From Candidatus Obscuribacterales bacterium (lineage in GTDB: Bacteria > Cyanobacteriota > Vampirovibrionia > Obscuribacterales > Obscuribacteraceae), in the NCBI GenBank assembly GCA_019750335.1, contig JAIEOQ010000002.1, positions 248,001 through 312,000 on the forward strand: a stretch of 64,000 bases of DNA, given 5' to 3'. Each line of letters begins with the position of its first letter. Position 1 is the stretch's first letter. The translations under genes were made by a program, and so were the position numbers. The notes below the pieces were generated by a model. It was given only the letters and a program-made list of their open reading frames with translations, was not told the origin of the DNA and searched no databases. Shown here one piece after another: positions 1-7,447 of this stretch.

Positions 1-1212
1 CTCGAAAACGTGGATCTTCTGGCTTTAGCTGAAACTAAAGATACGGGTAAACCAATCTCCGAAAGCCGCAACGGCGACATTCCACGAGCCGCTCAAAACT
101 TTCATTTTTATGCCGGTTACGCTCAGTCCCTTAGCGAAGATTGTTTCACTATCGACGAGAATGAAAGACATTTTGTTTTTCGCGAACCTTTAGGTGTTAG
201 CGCCATTATCACGCCTTGGAATCTGCCTTTACAGCTTGAATCTTGGAAGATCGCGCCTTGTTTGGCTATGGGTAATACTTGCGTCCTGAAACCCGCAGAA
301 TGGACTCCCCATACTGCTTATTTGCTTGGACATATCGCTAAAGAAGCCGGACTGCCTGACGGCGTATTAAATATTGTCCATGGTTTTGGCGCTGGTGGCG
401 CCGGCGAAGCTTTAACCAAACACCCGGATGTGCGTTCAATCTCCTTTACTGGCGAGGGTAGCACCGGCAAAGCAATCATGGCAGCTGCCGCTCCCGGATT
501 GAAAAAAGTTTCTTTTGAGCTTGGCGGCAAAGGCGCCAACATCATTTTTGATGATGCCGATCTTGAGGAAGCAATTCCAACAGCAATAAGCGCCGCTTTC
601 CGTAATCAAGGCGAAGTCTGTCTTGCCGGCTCTCGTCTTTATGTTCAAGAAGGTTCCTACAAAAAAGTGGTCACTGAACTTTTAGAACGAGTAAAACAAA
701 TCAAAGTAGGTAATCCGCAAGATCCTGCCACACAAATGGGCGCGATTATCAGTAATGAACAACTAGAAAAGATCCAGTCCTATATTGAAATCGGCAAAAA
801 AGAAGGCAAACTTCTGACTGGCGGCGAGCGACTCAAAGATTATCCGCTGGGGCATTTCTTAGCACCAGCTTTAATCAGTGAAATTGATAATAAATCCAGA
901 GTCTGCCAGGAAGAGATTTTTGGTCCAGTACTACCTGTAATACCGTTCAAAAACGAAGACGATTTACTTGAGATGGTAAATTCAACTCCTTACGGATTAT
1001 CTTCTGGCGTCTGGAGCACTAACGTCAACACATTGCACCGTGTATCGCGCGAAATTAAAGTCGGAATGCTCTGGGTAAATTGCTGGTTCAATCGAGATCT
1101 ACGCACTCCTTTTGGCGGACAAAAAGCAAGCGGTATGGGACGCGAAGGCGGACGCTACGCGCTTGAATTTTTCTCCGAGTTGAAAACCGTTTGCTACAAA
1201 TACAAAGCGTAA
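1..1212 (+). CDS. Aldehyde dehydrogenase (ALDH8 / 2-hydroxymuconic semialdehyde dehydrogenase-like), 5' truncated by window
   Basis: NAD(P)-dependent aldehyde oxidation in the cytoplasm. The frame is open from base 1, so the true start lies outside the window and about the first 80 residues of a usual 480-490 residue enzyme are missing. Visible hallmarks are the glycine motif FTGEGSTGK, the catalytic Glu in FELGGKGAN, the catalytic Cys in NQGEVCLAGS and the C-terminal LRTPFGGQKASGMGREGG. The segment WVNCWFNRDLRTPFGG is typical of the ALDH8 / hydroxymuconic and aminomuconic semialdehyde dehydrogenase branch, which suggests action on a semialdehyde from aromatic or amino-acid breakdown; this substrate is inferred. 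It lies in the same direction as the SDR and M20 peptidase that follow, so a small catabolic operon is likely. Confidence 0.93.
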   Translation, partial: LENVDLLALAETKDTGKPISESRNGDIPRAAQNFHFYAGYAQSLSEDCFTIDENERHFVFREPLGVSAIITPWNLPLQLESWKIAPCLAMGNTCVLKPAEWTPHTAYLLGHIAKEAGLPDGVLNIVHGFGAGGAGEALTKHPDVRSISFTGEGSTGKAIMAAAAPGLKKVSFELGGKGANIIFDDADLEEAIPTAISAAFRNQGEVCLAGSRLYVQEGSYKKVVTELLERVKQIKVGNPQDPATQMGAIISNEQLEKIQSYIEIGKKEGKLLTGGERLKDYPLGHFLAPALISEIDNKSRVCQEEIFGPVLPVIPFKNEDDLLEMVNSTPYGLSSGVWSTNVNTLHRVSREIKVGMLWVNCWFNRDLRTPFGGQKASGMGREGGRYALEFFSELKTVCYKYKA

Positions 1213-1280
1213 AATACAGAGCCAAAAATGCAAAGCCTAAGAATATAAAAGGCAAATACAAAACTCCCGATTGTAAAGTC

Positions 1281-1340
1281 GTAAACACAAAGCCAAAGCC
1301 GTAAACACAAATTCAAAACCGTGAACACAGAGTCGTAACA
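1281..1340. repeat. Three tandem 20-nt A-rich repeats before the SDR gene
   Basis: The 10-mer gtaaacacaa occurs at 1281 and 1301, and as gtgaacacag at 1321, an exact 20-nt period. A further copy, gtaaacatac, starts at 1348, out of phase. The surrounding 1213-1350 spacer is strongly A/C/G-rich on the plus strand with few T, so its transcript would be unstructured. It separates the ALDH and SDR genes. There are no spacers, so it is not CRISPR. Function unknown. Confidence 0.6.
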
Positions 1341-1360
1341 GAAAGGCGTAAACATACATT

Positions 1361-2152
1361 ATGGATCTCGGCATTAAAAACAAACGCGCTTTAGTCTGTG
1401 GCGCCTCTAAAGGTCTGGGCTTAGCTACAGTAGAATCTCTCGCCAAAGAAGGTGCCGATCTCTTTCTTTTAGCCCGCGATGTTGATACGTTGGAAAAATT
1501 AGTCCCTAAGCTCAAAGCGCTTGGCGCCGAAAAAGTTTTTTATGCTAGCTGCGACTTGCTCCATGACGACTCTCGCAACAAAGCAATCGAGGCAGTAAAA
1601 AAAGCTTTTGGTGGTTTGGATATTCTTATTCATAATGTCGGGGGACCGAAAGCCAGCTTTGCCGAAGAGACTCCGCCAAGCGAATGGCAAGAAGGGTTCA
1701 ATCGTTTATTCCAAACGGTTGTACATTTGAATGCGGCTTTTCTTCCCGAAATGAAGAAACAAAGCTGGGGACGCATCATCACTGTCACTTCATTGAGTGT
1801 CATGGAGCCGATTCCATTTCTATCCATTTCCAATGCTATGCGCTCCGCTTCAACTGCCTTGAGCAAAACTCTTGCCGATGAAGTAGCTAAATACGGAGTG
1901 ACAGTTAACTGCGTAGCACCGGGCATGATCAGTACCGGACGCCTTGAAGATTTGCTTGAGGCCCGCATTAAAAAATCAGGTCAAAGCCGCGAACAATATA
2001 TGGAAGATGTGCTCAAAACGATTCCAGCCGGGCGCCTGGGTCAGCCAGAAGAATTTGCCGCTGCCATCCTTTTTCTTTGTTCGCAGCAAGCTTCCTATAT
2101 AACCGGCTCTACACTTTGTGTTGATGGCGGTAAACGCCGCTCAGCTTATTAA
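1361..2152 (+). CDS. SDR-family oxidoreductase with altered catalytic motif
   Basis: A 263-residue Rossmann-fold protein. The nucleotide-binding glycine motif is CGASKGLG near residue 13 and the NNAG-equivalent is HNVGG. The catalytic Ser region is VTSLSV. The canonical YxxxK is absent: the aligned stretch is ISNAMRSAS, giving Ser in place of Tyr and Arg in place of Lys. Such changes are known in a 3-oxoacyl-ACP-reductase-like subgroup of SDRs. The C-terminus CVDGGKRRSAY matches the family end. The start is the only ATG in a good position, with a weak upstream AAAGG. It is co-directional with the ALDH upstream and the M20 peptidase 14 bases downstream. The reaction is uncertain because of the missing Tyr/Lys pair. 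Confidence 0.88.
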   Translation: MDLGIKNKRALVCGASKGLGLATVESLAKEGADLFLLARDVDTLEKLVPKLKALGAEKVFYASCDLLHDDSRNKAIEAVKKAFGGLDILIHNVGGPKASFAEETPPSEWQEGFNRLFQTVVHLNAAFLPEMKKQSWGRIITVTSLSVMEPIPFLSISNAMRSASTALSKTLADEVAKYGVTVNCVAPGMISTGRLEDLLEARIKKSGQSREQYMEDVLKTIPAGRLGQPEEFAAAILFLCSQQASYITGSTLCVDGGKRRSAY

Positions 2153-2166
2153 GTAAGGAATAAACA

Positions 2167-3537
2167 ATGCCTACCGATATCAAAGAAATAGATTTAAATG
2201 CTTATGCTGAAAGCTGCCGTCAAGAATTCGAAACTGCATTAAAAACTCTTGTCGATATTCCCAGCGTCAGTGTTGATCCGAATCATAAATCAGACATTAA
2301 CCGCTGTGCCGAAACTGCACAAGCCATGCTGCATCAAATCGGCGCTCAAGCAGAAATCATAAAAACCAAAGGCAACCCGCTTGTTTTCGGGCAGCTCGGC
2401 AATAATCCAGGATACCCGACAGTACTTATTTACAATCATCTGGACGTACAACCAGCCGATGCTGAAGAGTGGGAAACAAACCCATTTGAAATGCTAACCG
2501 ATAACGGTAAGTATATTGGACGTGGCAGTACCGATGATAAAGGTCCGGCTCTTGCCGTCTTGTTTGCAGCAAAATATGCCGCGCAAAACCAGATCCCAAT
2601 TAATATCAAATTTCTTTGGGAGCTTGAAGAAGAGATCGGCAGCCCGAACTTCGAGCAGGCCTTGAAAGAAAATAAAGATAAATTCAAAACAGACTCCATT
2701 GCTGTATCTGACACCATATGGATATCACGTGAGCGGCCAGCAGTCGGTTATGGCTTACGCGGTCTGCAGGGAGCGCTAGTCAGGCTGAAAACCGGCAAAA
2801 AAGATATTCATTCGGGTCTTGCCGGTGGTCTTGCTCGTAATCCGATTGCCGAACTTGCTCAAGTTATAAGCAAATGTTTTGACGCCAAAAGCGGCAAAGT
2901 TTTAATTCCGGGGTTTTATGACGCTGTGCGCAAAATAAGCGAATCTGACGGTGCCGATTTTCTAAAGTCTGGTTTTACAGTTAATAACTTTAAGAAAGAT
3001 CATGAGTTAAATTCAACCCGAACTGATGACGATCTTGACGGTGCTAAAAGAATTTGGGCCTTACCGACTTTTGAAGTTCACGGCATAACCGGCGGCTACA
3101 GCGGACCAGGTGTAAAAACTATCGTCCCTCACAAAGCAGAAGCAAAAATAAGTATGCGTCTTGTTCCGGATCAAGATCCGGATAAAATATTCGCTTTGCT
3201 TGAAACTTTTATCAAAAGTGAATGTCCTGATGCCGAAGTAATAAAAGAAGGCTCCCTGCATCCTTACATGGGGAGTACCGAAAGCAGAGAAGCTAATGCT
3301 GCCCGCCAAGCGATGAAAACTGCTTTTGGTAAAGACCCGGCTTTTGTACGTGAAGGTGGTTCCATTGGTGCGGTACTAAGCATGAAAAATGTGCTTGGCT
3401 ACGGTGCCGTATTTTTGGGGTTATCTTTACCGGAACATGGCTATCATGCCATAAACGAAAATTTTGATTGGCATCAAGCCTCAGGCGGCATCAAAATGTT
3501 CGTACATTATTTTCAGTCGCTTGCCAATTTGAAATAA
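2167..3537 (+). CDS. M20-family dipeptidase / metallopeptidase
   Basis: A 456-residue cytoplasmic zinc peptidase of the M20 carnosinase/dipeptidase type. Metal-site signatures are visible: YNHLDVQP (His, then Asp), GRGSTDDKGP (bridging Asp), WELEEEIGS (catalytic Glu pair), the SDT segment near residue 180 and PEHGYHAINENF near the C-terminus. The dimerisation (lid) domain sits between about residues 195 and 330, with HGITGGYSGPG near its end. A good site, TAAGGA, lies 7 bases before the ATG at 2167. It is the third gene of the ALDH-SDR-peptidase set and probably hydrolyses dipeptides or N-acyl amino acids; the exact substrate cannot be read. Confidence 0.93.
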   Translation: MPTDIKEIDLNAYAESCRQEFETALKTLVDIPSVSVDPNHKSDINRCAETAQAMLHQIGAQAEIIKTKGNPLVFGQLGNNPGYPTVLIYNHLDVQPADAEEWETNPFEMLTDNGKYIGRGSTDDKGPALAVLFAAKYAAQNQIPINIKFLWELEEEIGSPNFEQALKENKDKFKTDSIAVSDTIWISRERPAVGYGLRGLQGALVRLKTGKKDIHSGLAGGLARNPIAELAQVISKCFDAKSGKVLIPGFYDAVRKISESDGADFLKSGFTVNNFKKDHELNSTRTDDDLDGAKRIWALPTFEVHGITGGYSGPGVKTIVPHKAEAKISMRLVPDQDPDKIFALLETFIKSECPDAEVIKEGSLHPYMGSTESREANAARQAMKTAFGKDPAFVREGGSIGAVLSMKNVLGYGAVFLGLSLPEHGYHAINENFDWHQASGGIKMFVHYFQSLANLK

Positions 3538-3580
3538 GCCACTCTTAGCTATTGTATCTCTGCTTTTTCCGGCCGATATC

Positions 3581-4672
3581 TCAGTGAGACGGCATCTTCA
3601 CAAGCATTGGAGATATATAGGCAAGAATGCGCTCATAGTTAATCGGTCCAAATTGCCAACACCATTTAGCTAATGAACCATCTTGCTGAGAACTTTTGCT
3701 AAGTCCTAGCCAATACGCTGCTAAATAATTCTGCAAACACTTTCTGCTTATGCCGTGAAATTTGTTGCGAATAAAAGTGACAACAGCCTCAACCTTATCA
3801 ACAACTTCTGCTGATTCCACAAAAAGAGACCTATCTTCTTTCGTATTGACAAATTCATCTACATGGCGCACATAATGATCGCCAATCATACGTACTACCG
3901 TTCCAGCCAGCTCCAACATAGTCAAAGCAGCTAATGTTTTACCTATCGGTAAATTACTTTTCTGGCAAATAGCGTCTACCTGAATCGGTTCTGTCGTTAA
4001 TATGTCATAAACCTTTTTTTCATCATCGCACAATTCCATATCAGCCCTTTCTTCTTTCAGCACTTCAAATGGCTTTTGCATTTCCGCTTCTGAATCAGCA
4101 ATTAAACGTTCTTGATCCTCATTTTTATGCAACTGCTTCTCCATTTCCGTTTGCTCGGAAAGCGGATGTTTTCTTGCCTGAGTCTCTCGACTGCGCTTAC
4201 AAAACACAAGCACAAAGAGTGCTGAAGGTACCGTTAATTCAGTTTCTCCCATATAGTTTTGCGCCACCGCAGTAACCTTCTTAAAGATATTGAGCGCCGA
4301 AGATTGAGCAATATCAGCAAGGTTATGAAACTTGGATGAACTGATTATTACGCCTTGTTCCATCAGCAAAATGGCTAACAACCAAGGCCTCGCGGCTCTT
4401 ATTTGATTAAAGAATGTGCCAGCAGTAAACCATATTTTTTTCTTGCATTGCGAACATTTGCCTACTCTATCGCCATATCTTTTTTCTATCTTTTGACTCC
4501 CACAATAGCGACAGCGAAAAATCTTTTCCGCATCAGCCCTTCTGTACAATTCTTCCAAACAATCTTTCTCTGTCGGAAACTGAATATTAAACCGCCGCAT
4601 AAAAACATCAGTAACGTCTTCATTACCGACTTTTCCGGACGATAAATTATAGATAGGGTAATTATCTGACAT
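3581..4672 (-). CDS. Transposase-derived zinc-ribbon protein with DprA-like winged helix (chimeric DNA-binding protein)
   Basis: 363 residues from the ATG at 4672, which has GAGGA 6 bases upstream. Residues about 50-135 are an IS1595/ISXO2-type transposase zinc ribbon plus helical segment: CxxC pairs at about 54/57 and 73/76 (CRYCGS, CSQCKK), then KKIWFTAGTFF and a long helix region. Residues about 165-212 are charged and probably coiled. Residues about 213-270 resemble the winged helix at the C-terminus of DprA (DDEKKVYDIL, LPIGKTLAALTMLELAG, GDHYVR). Residues about 298-325 (FIRNKFHGISRKCLQNYLAA) resemble the C-terminal tail of the same transposases. The DDE catalytic core expected between ribbon and tail is absent. 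I infer a domesticated regulator rather than an active transposase. A 56-bp palindrome lies about 75 bases upstream of the start. Confidence 0.75.
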   Translation of the reverse strand: MSDNYPIYNLSSGKVGNEDVTDVFMRRFNIQFPTEKDCLEELYRRADAEKIFRCRYCGSQKIEKRYGDRVGKCSQCKKKIWFTAGTFFNQIRAARPWLLAILLMEQGVIISSSKFHNLADIAQSSALNIFKKVTAVAQNYMGETELTVPSALFVLVFCKRSRETQARKHPLSEQTEMEKQLHKNEDQERLIADSEAEMQKPFEVLKEERADMELCDDEKKVYDILTTEPIQVDAICQKSNLPIGKTLAALTMLELAGTVVRMIGDHYVRHVDEFVNTKEDRSLFVESAEVVDKVEAVVTFIRNKFHGISRKCLQNYLAAYWLGLSKSSQQDGSLAKWCWQFGPINYERILAYISPMLVKMPSH

Positions 4673-4745
4673 CAACCGTCCTCAGCCATATATTTATTTG
4701 GACGGGCATAGAACACAAAAAGTTCAGACAAACCCGAATAACATA

Positions 4746-4801
4746 CCAACATTTTTTTGAGAGCCCAACCGATATCGGTTGGGCTCTCAAAAAAATGTTG
4801 G
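4746..4801. repeat. 56-bp perfect palindrome, 28-bp arms, no loop
   Basis: The arms 4746-4773 and 4774-4801 are exact reverse complements, centred on gatatc (4771-4776). Each arm has a T7/A7 run outside a GC-rich core (gagagcccaaccgat). It sits between the end of the exported-protein operon (stop at 4824) and the start of the zinc-ribbon/winged-helix gene (4672). The U-run precedes and the A-run follows the core stem on either strand, the wrong order for an intrinsic terminator. It could be an operator for the adjacent DNA-binding protein, a cruciform, fused terminal repeats of a lost element, or, least likely, an assembly fold-back. Confidence 0.9.
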
Positions 4802-4823
4802 ATTTAGATGTTTGGAAGAATCT

Positions 4824-5237
4824 TTATTTCACTTCTTTGACTTCGGAAATTTTCAAGACTCGGCATCCGCCACGACTGGCAATATAACCTTTAACTTTGA
4901 CTCTTTTAGCAACAAAAGGGAGTAGCTGATCGCGGCAACCGTTATAGGCTTTGCTTTTTGCCGCAATATACAAATTACCTTTATCATCAACGATTCCCGC
5001 TGTCACACCACCAGCAATGCAAGCTAAAGCGCAAGATTTATGTTTAGCCCCTTGTCCCGGTCCCATAACACCGGAAGACCAGCACCAGGCATCAACAACT
5101 TCACCAGTAACTTCAATTGGCTTAGCTTGATTTTGCATAATTGGCGGCATCACCGCTTCTTTGCCTTTGCTTTGCGCATAAGTTGCCGGACAAAATGTTA
5201 TTGCGACAAACAAAATCATAAGAGTTTTTGCAGACAA
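4824..5237 (-). CDS. Exported cysteine-rich protein, conserved WCW-CxxxC domain, function unknown
   Basis: 137 residues from a TTG at 5237, chosen because AAAGGAG stands 8 bases upstream; an ATG at 5219 would give a shorter signal peptide. A hydrophobic signal segment ends near TYAQ. The mature part holds VVDAWCWSSG, then a His/Cys cluster KHKSCALACIAGG, then TAGIVDDKGNLYI and a C-terminal pair of Cys residues (NGCRDQ, RGGCRV). This W-C, H-x2-C-x3-C pattern recurs in small exported proteins of several phyla without an assigned function; the Cys/His set could bind metal or haem, or form disulfides (inference). It is the last gene of the minus-strand operon that starts at 9418. Confidence 0.78.
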   Translation of the reverse strand: MSAKTLMILFVAITFCPATYAQSKGKEAVMPPIMQNQAKPIEVTGEVVDAWCWSSGVMGPGQGAKHKSCALACIAGGVTAGIVDDKGNLYIAAKSKAYNGCRDQLLPFVAKRVKVKGYIASRGGCRVLKISEVKEVK

Positions 5238-5259
5238 TATTACATCTCCTTTGAAAAAT

Positions 5260-5757
5260 TCAACGGCGTCCGCAACCAGCAGAAGTACGCTGCCAGGTCC
5301 AGCCCGGATCAATTACGTTATCCCGATTTCCAACATAGGGTTCGCTGGTCCAACCACCTTTATTAGTTGCAGCAGGCGGGGCAGTTTCAACCAAATTGTT
5401 TGTTATTGATGTTGCCGCCCGAGTATTGTTTTTGATGTTTTTCATTCCTTCAAGCGCTTGCCAGGATTTATAAGCAAGATCTCTGTCTTTTCCACGTCTG
5501 TAATTCCAAAGAAATTGCTCTTGGGCTCGCTCATATTGATGCAAAGCCTGATAAGTCAGACCTAAATAATAATGAGCAACCGGTTGTTCAGCTTGTGAAG
5601 ACGGTAGCCTCTTAAACAAAGAAAGCGCTTGTCCATAATTTTTTGCCTGATAGGCTTTAATCGCTAACTCAAGATCTTTGGAAACAAGATTACCGGCTTC
5701 AACAACCGGAAAAAACATTACAAGCACAAGAATAATTAGCTTTTTCAGTACGTTCAT
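5260..5757 (-). CDS. Exported small TPR protein
   Basis: 165 residues. An N-terminal signal peptide (KKLIILVLVMFFPVVEA) is followed by about two TPR units (YQAKNYGQALSLFKRL, HYYLGLTYQALHQYERAQE). The C-terminus is low in helix propensity and ends SAGCGRR. The ATG overlaps the stop of the upstream TPR gene (ATGA at 5754-5757), so translational coupling is likely. It is probably periplasmic or extracytoplasmic and mediates protein contacts; no catalytic motif is seen. Confidence 0.82.
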   Translation of the reverse strand: MNVLKKLIILVLVMFFPVVEAGNLVSKDLELAIKAYQAKNYGQALSLFKRLPSSQAEQPVAHYYLGLTYQALHQYERAQEQFLWNYRRGKDRDLAYKSWQALEGMKNIKNNTRAATSITNNLVETAPPAATNKGGWTSEPYVGNRDNVIDPGWTWQRTSAGCGRR

Positions 5758-6980
5758 CGGCGTAAACTTTCTTTCAAACGCCAGGCAACATCCCGTTCTT
5801 GGTTCATTAAACGTGTCGCTAAACGAACAGCACCAGCATGGATTTCACGATCCCGCGGATCAAGATCTAGCGCACGCTTAAAACTAACAATAGATTGATC
5901 ATATAAACCAAAGATTTCCTCATCTACAGCCAGTCTATACCACCCCCGAGCGTTATGCGGATCAAGTCTCAGTCCTAAAGCAAATTGGCGCGCAGCTTCA
6001 ATGTGTCGGCTCATACGATCCAGCACATCACCGACTGAAAGATGTAGTCGAACTCGATAGTCTTTATCACTTAAAACTTCGGCAGCTTCGTTAATTCCTT
6101 TATCCACATCTTTGGGAGAAAGGTTATGAATTATTTTGGCGCAAAAAAGCTTAGCGTTAGCGAACTGCGGAGCTTTGGTAGAAAGAGTCATATACAACAA
6201 AGCACAAGGTAAAGCTCTTTCAAAATCATGAGCACGATAGTAAGCCAAAGCCATCATCCGGATTAAATCATAGTTTGCCGGACGAACTTGATGAGCTTTC
6301 TCTATATATGGAATAGCTTCCAACGGCCGATTTAAAGAGAGCAAGGCTTCACCAATAACAACATTCGCCATAAAATGAGCTGGCAAATGTTGTAAATCAA
6401 CTTTAGCCAACTTAATTGCTTCTTCTGGTTTACCCTGCTGTAGGCGCACTTGAGCAAGGGCTGTTGAAACTCCGGTTATTTTTTTCGGATTCTGCAAAGC
6501 TTTTAAATATATTTTTTCGGCTTCCGCCGTTTTACCGCTTCGCTCAAGAAAAATGCCTTGCATCATCAAAAGAGACGGTTCTTCAGGAAAACGTTTTGCG
6601 ATAAATTCAAGCAGTTGGTATGCTCGCGCCAACTCTTCATTTTGCATACGCAAATCAAACAGCTGCAAAACAGCGGCCGAATGTTCCGGATCAAACTGAT
6701 CGGCAAAAACGAACTCTTGTTCAGCTAAATCACTATAGCCGAAATAGGCAAGCAGCCGGCCAGCCACATAATGCGCTAAGCCTAAATGCGGCTCTCTGCC
6801 AATGATTGCCTGAACTTGAGCCAGCATATCTTTATTGACATGACCACGCTCAATTTGCTCGTCAATCTCTTTCAGCTTATTTGTATCAGTTACTGTAGCT
6901 GCATAAACAGGCATACTGAATAAACTGGCAACAAGAAGCCCAAAAGCAAGACTTCGCTTGACCACAATCGATTTAAACAT
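5754..6980 (-). CDS. Exported TPR-repeat protein
   Basis: 408 residues from the ATG at 6980, preceded by AGAAGG at 10 bases; a start 27 bases earlier would overlap the previous gene and add a polar extension before the signal peptide (KRSLAFGLLVASLFSMPVYA). The remainder is a chain of about nine TPR-like helix pairs, for example HYVAGRLLAYFGYSDLAEQE, LMMQGIFLERSGKTAEAEKI and WYRLAVDEEIFGLYDQS. No enzymatic motif. In an operon with a TadG-like protein and other exported proteins, it is plausibly an assembly scaffold for a surface structure (inference). Confidence 0.87.
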   Translation of the reverse strand: MFKSIVVKRSLAFGLLVASLFSMPVYAATVTDTNKLKEIDEQIERGHVNKDMLAQVQAIIGREPHLGLAHYVAGRLLAYFGYSDLAEQEFVFADQFDPEHSAAVLQLFDLRMQNEELARAYQLLEFIAKRFPEEPSLLMMQGIFLERSGKTAEAEKIYLKALQNPKKITGVSTALAQVRLQQGKPEEAIKLAKVDLQHLPAHFMANVVIGEALLSLNRPLEAIPYIEKAHQVRPANYDLIRMMALAYYRAHDFERALPCALLYMTLSTKAPQFANAKLFCAKIIHNLSPKDVDKGINEAAEVLSDKDYRVRLHLSVGDVLDRMSRHIEAARQFALGLRLDPHNARGWYRLAVDEEIFGLYDQSIVSFKRALDLDPRDREIHAGAVRLATRLMNQERDVAWRLKESLRR

Positions 6981-6987
6981 TTCACTT

Positions 6988-7437
6988 TTACCTTCTGGGC
7001 ATTTCACAACATAGATAATAATCAGTTGTGAATTCCTTGCTGCTTCTTGGCATTATCATCACAGTTAGACGATTGCCGTTTAGCTCTGCCGATAACTGTT
7101 GAGAGCTTGCTTTGCCCATCTTCCATCTATACTGCGGTAACGCAGTGTAATAGAAGCGAAGTACATCTTCAGCAGAGTTTCGTGTGCTGTAACGTAAAGC
7201 AACGCTTGTACCACCTCTATTATCAAAATTCGGACGAAGCAAACCAAATCTAAATTTCGAATCACCACCAAATGGCGGTACTCCAGGCAAATCCATCGGT
7301 CGATTCAATTGCTGAAAATAGCCACTTTGCTGAGCCGGCGCGGGCTTGGCCGCAGATGCCTGATCCGCAAAGATCAGCGGACATAGAACTGTGAAAAACA
7401 AAATTGTGCCTAATTGCATATTGGCTATCGAGGCCAT
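6988..7437 (-). CDS. Exported protein of unknown function
   Basis: 149 residues. A textbook AAGGAG lies 6 bases before the ATG at 7437. The signal peptide runs to about DQASAA. The mature protein has a Pro/Gly-rich start, then an alpha/beta segment (SAEDVLRFYYTALPQYRWKMG) followed by short strands (GNRLTVMIMP) and a Cys pair (YLCCEMP). The FYYTALPQYRWK segment resembles small stand-alone domains found in exported proteins that modulate lipid or polymer assembly, but I cannot name a family. Its stop overlaps the ribosome-binding site of the next TPR gene. Confidence 0.75.
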   Translation of the reverse strand: MASIANMQLGTILFFTVLCPLIFADQASAAKPAPAQQSGYFQQLNRPMDLPGVPPFGGDSKFRFGLLRPNFDNRGGTSVALRYSTRNSAEDVLRFYYTALPQYRWKMGKASSQQLSAELNGNRLTVMIMPRSSKEFTTDYYLCCEMPRR

Positions 7438-7447
7438 TTTTTACTCC

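Noticed and set aside
1281..1350. CRISPR-like array
   Set aside because: Repeats are head to tail with no spacers, imperfect, and only three or four in number.
3581..4672. Active insertion sequence or DprA gene
   Set aside because: No DDE core, no flanking target duplication seen, and only the DprA winged helix is present, not its Rossmann domain.
4746..4801. Reading the palindrome as an intrinsic terminator
   Set aside because: On either strand the T-run comes before the stem and the A-run after it; a terminator needs a U-run after the stem.
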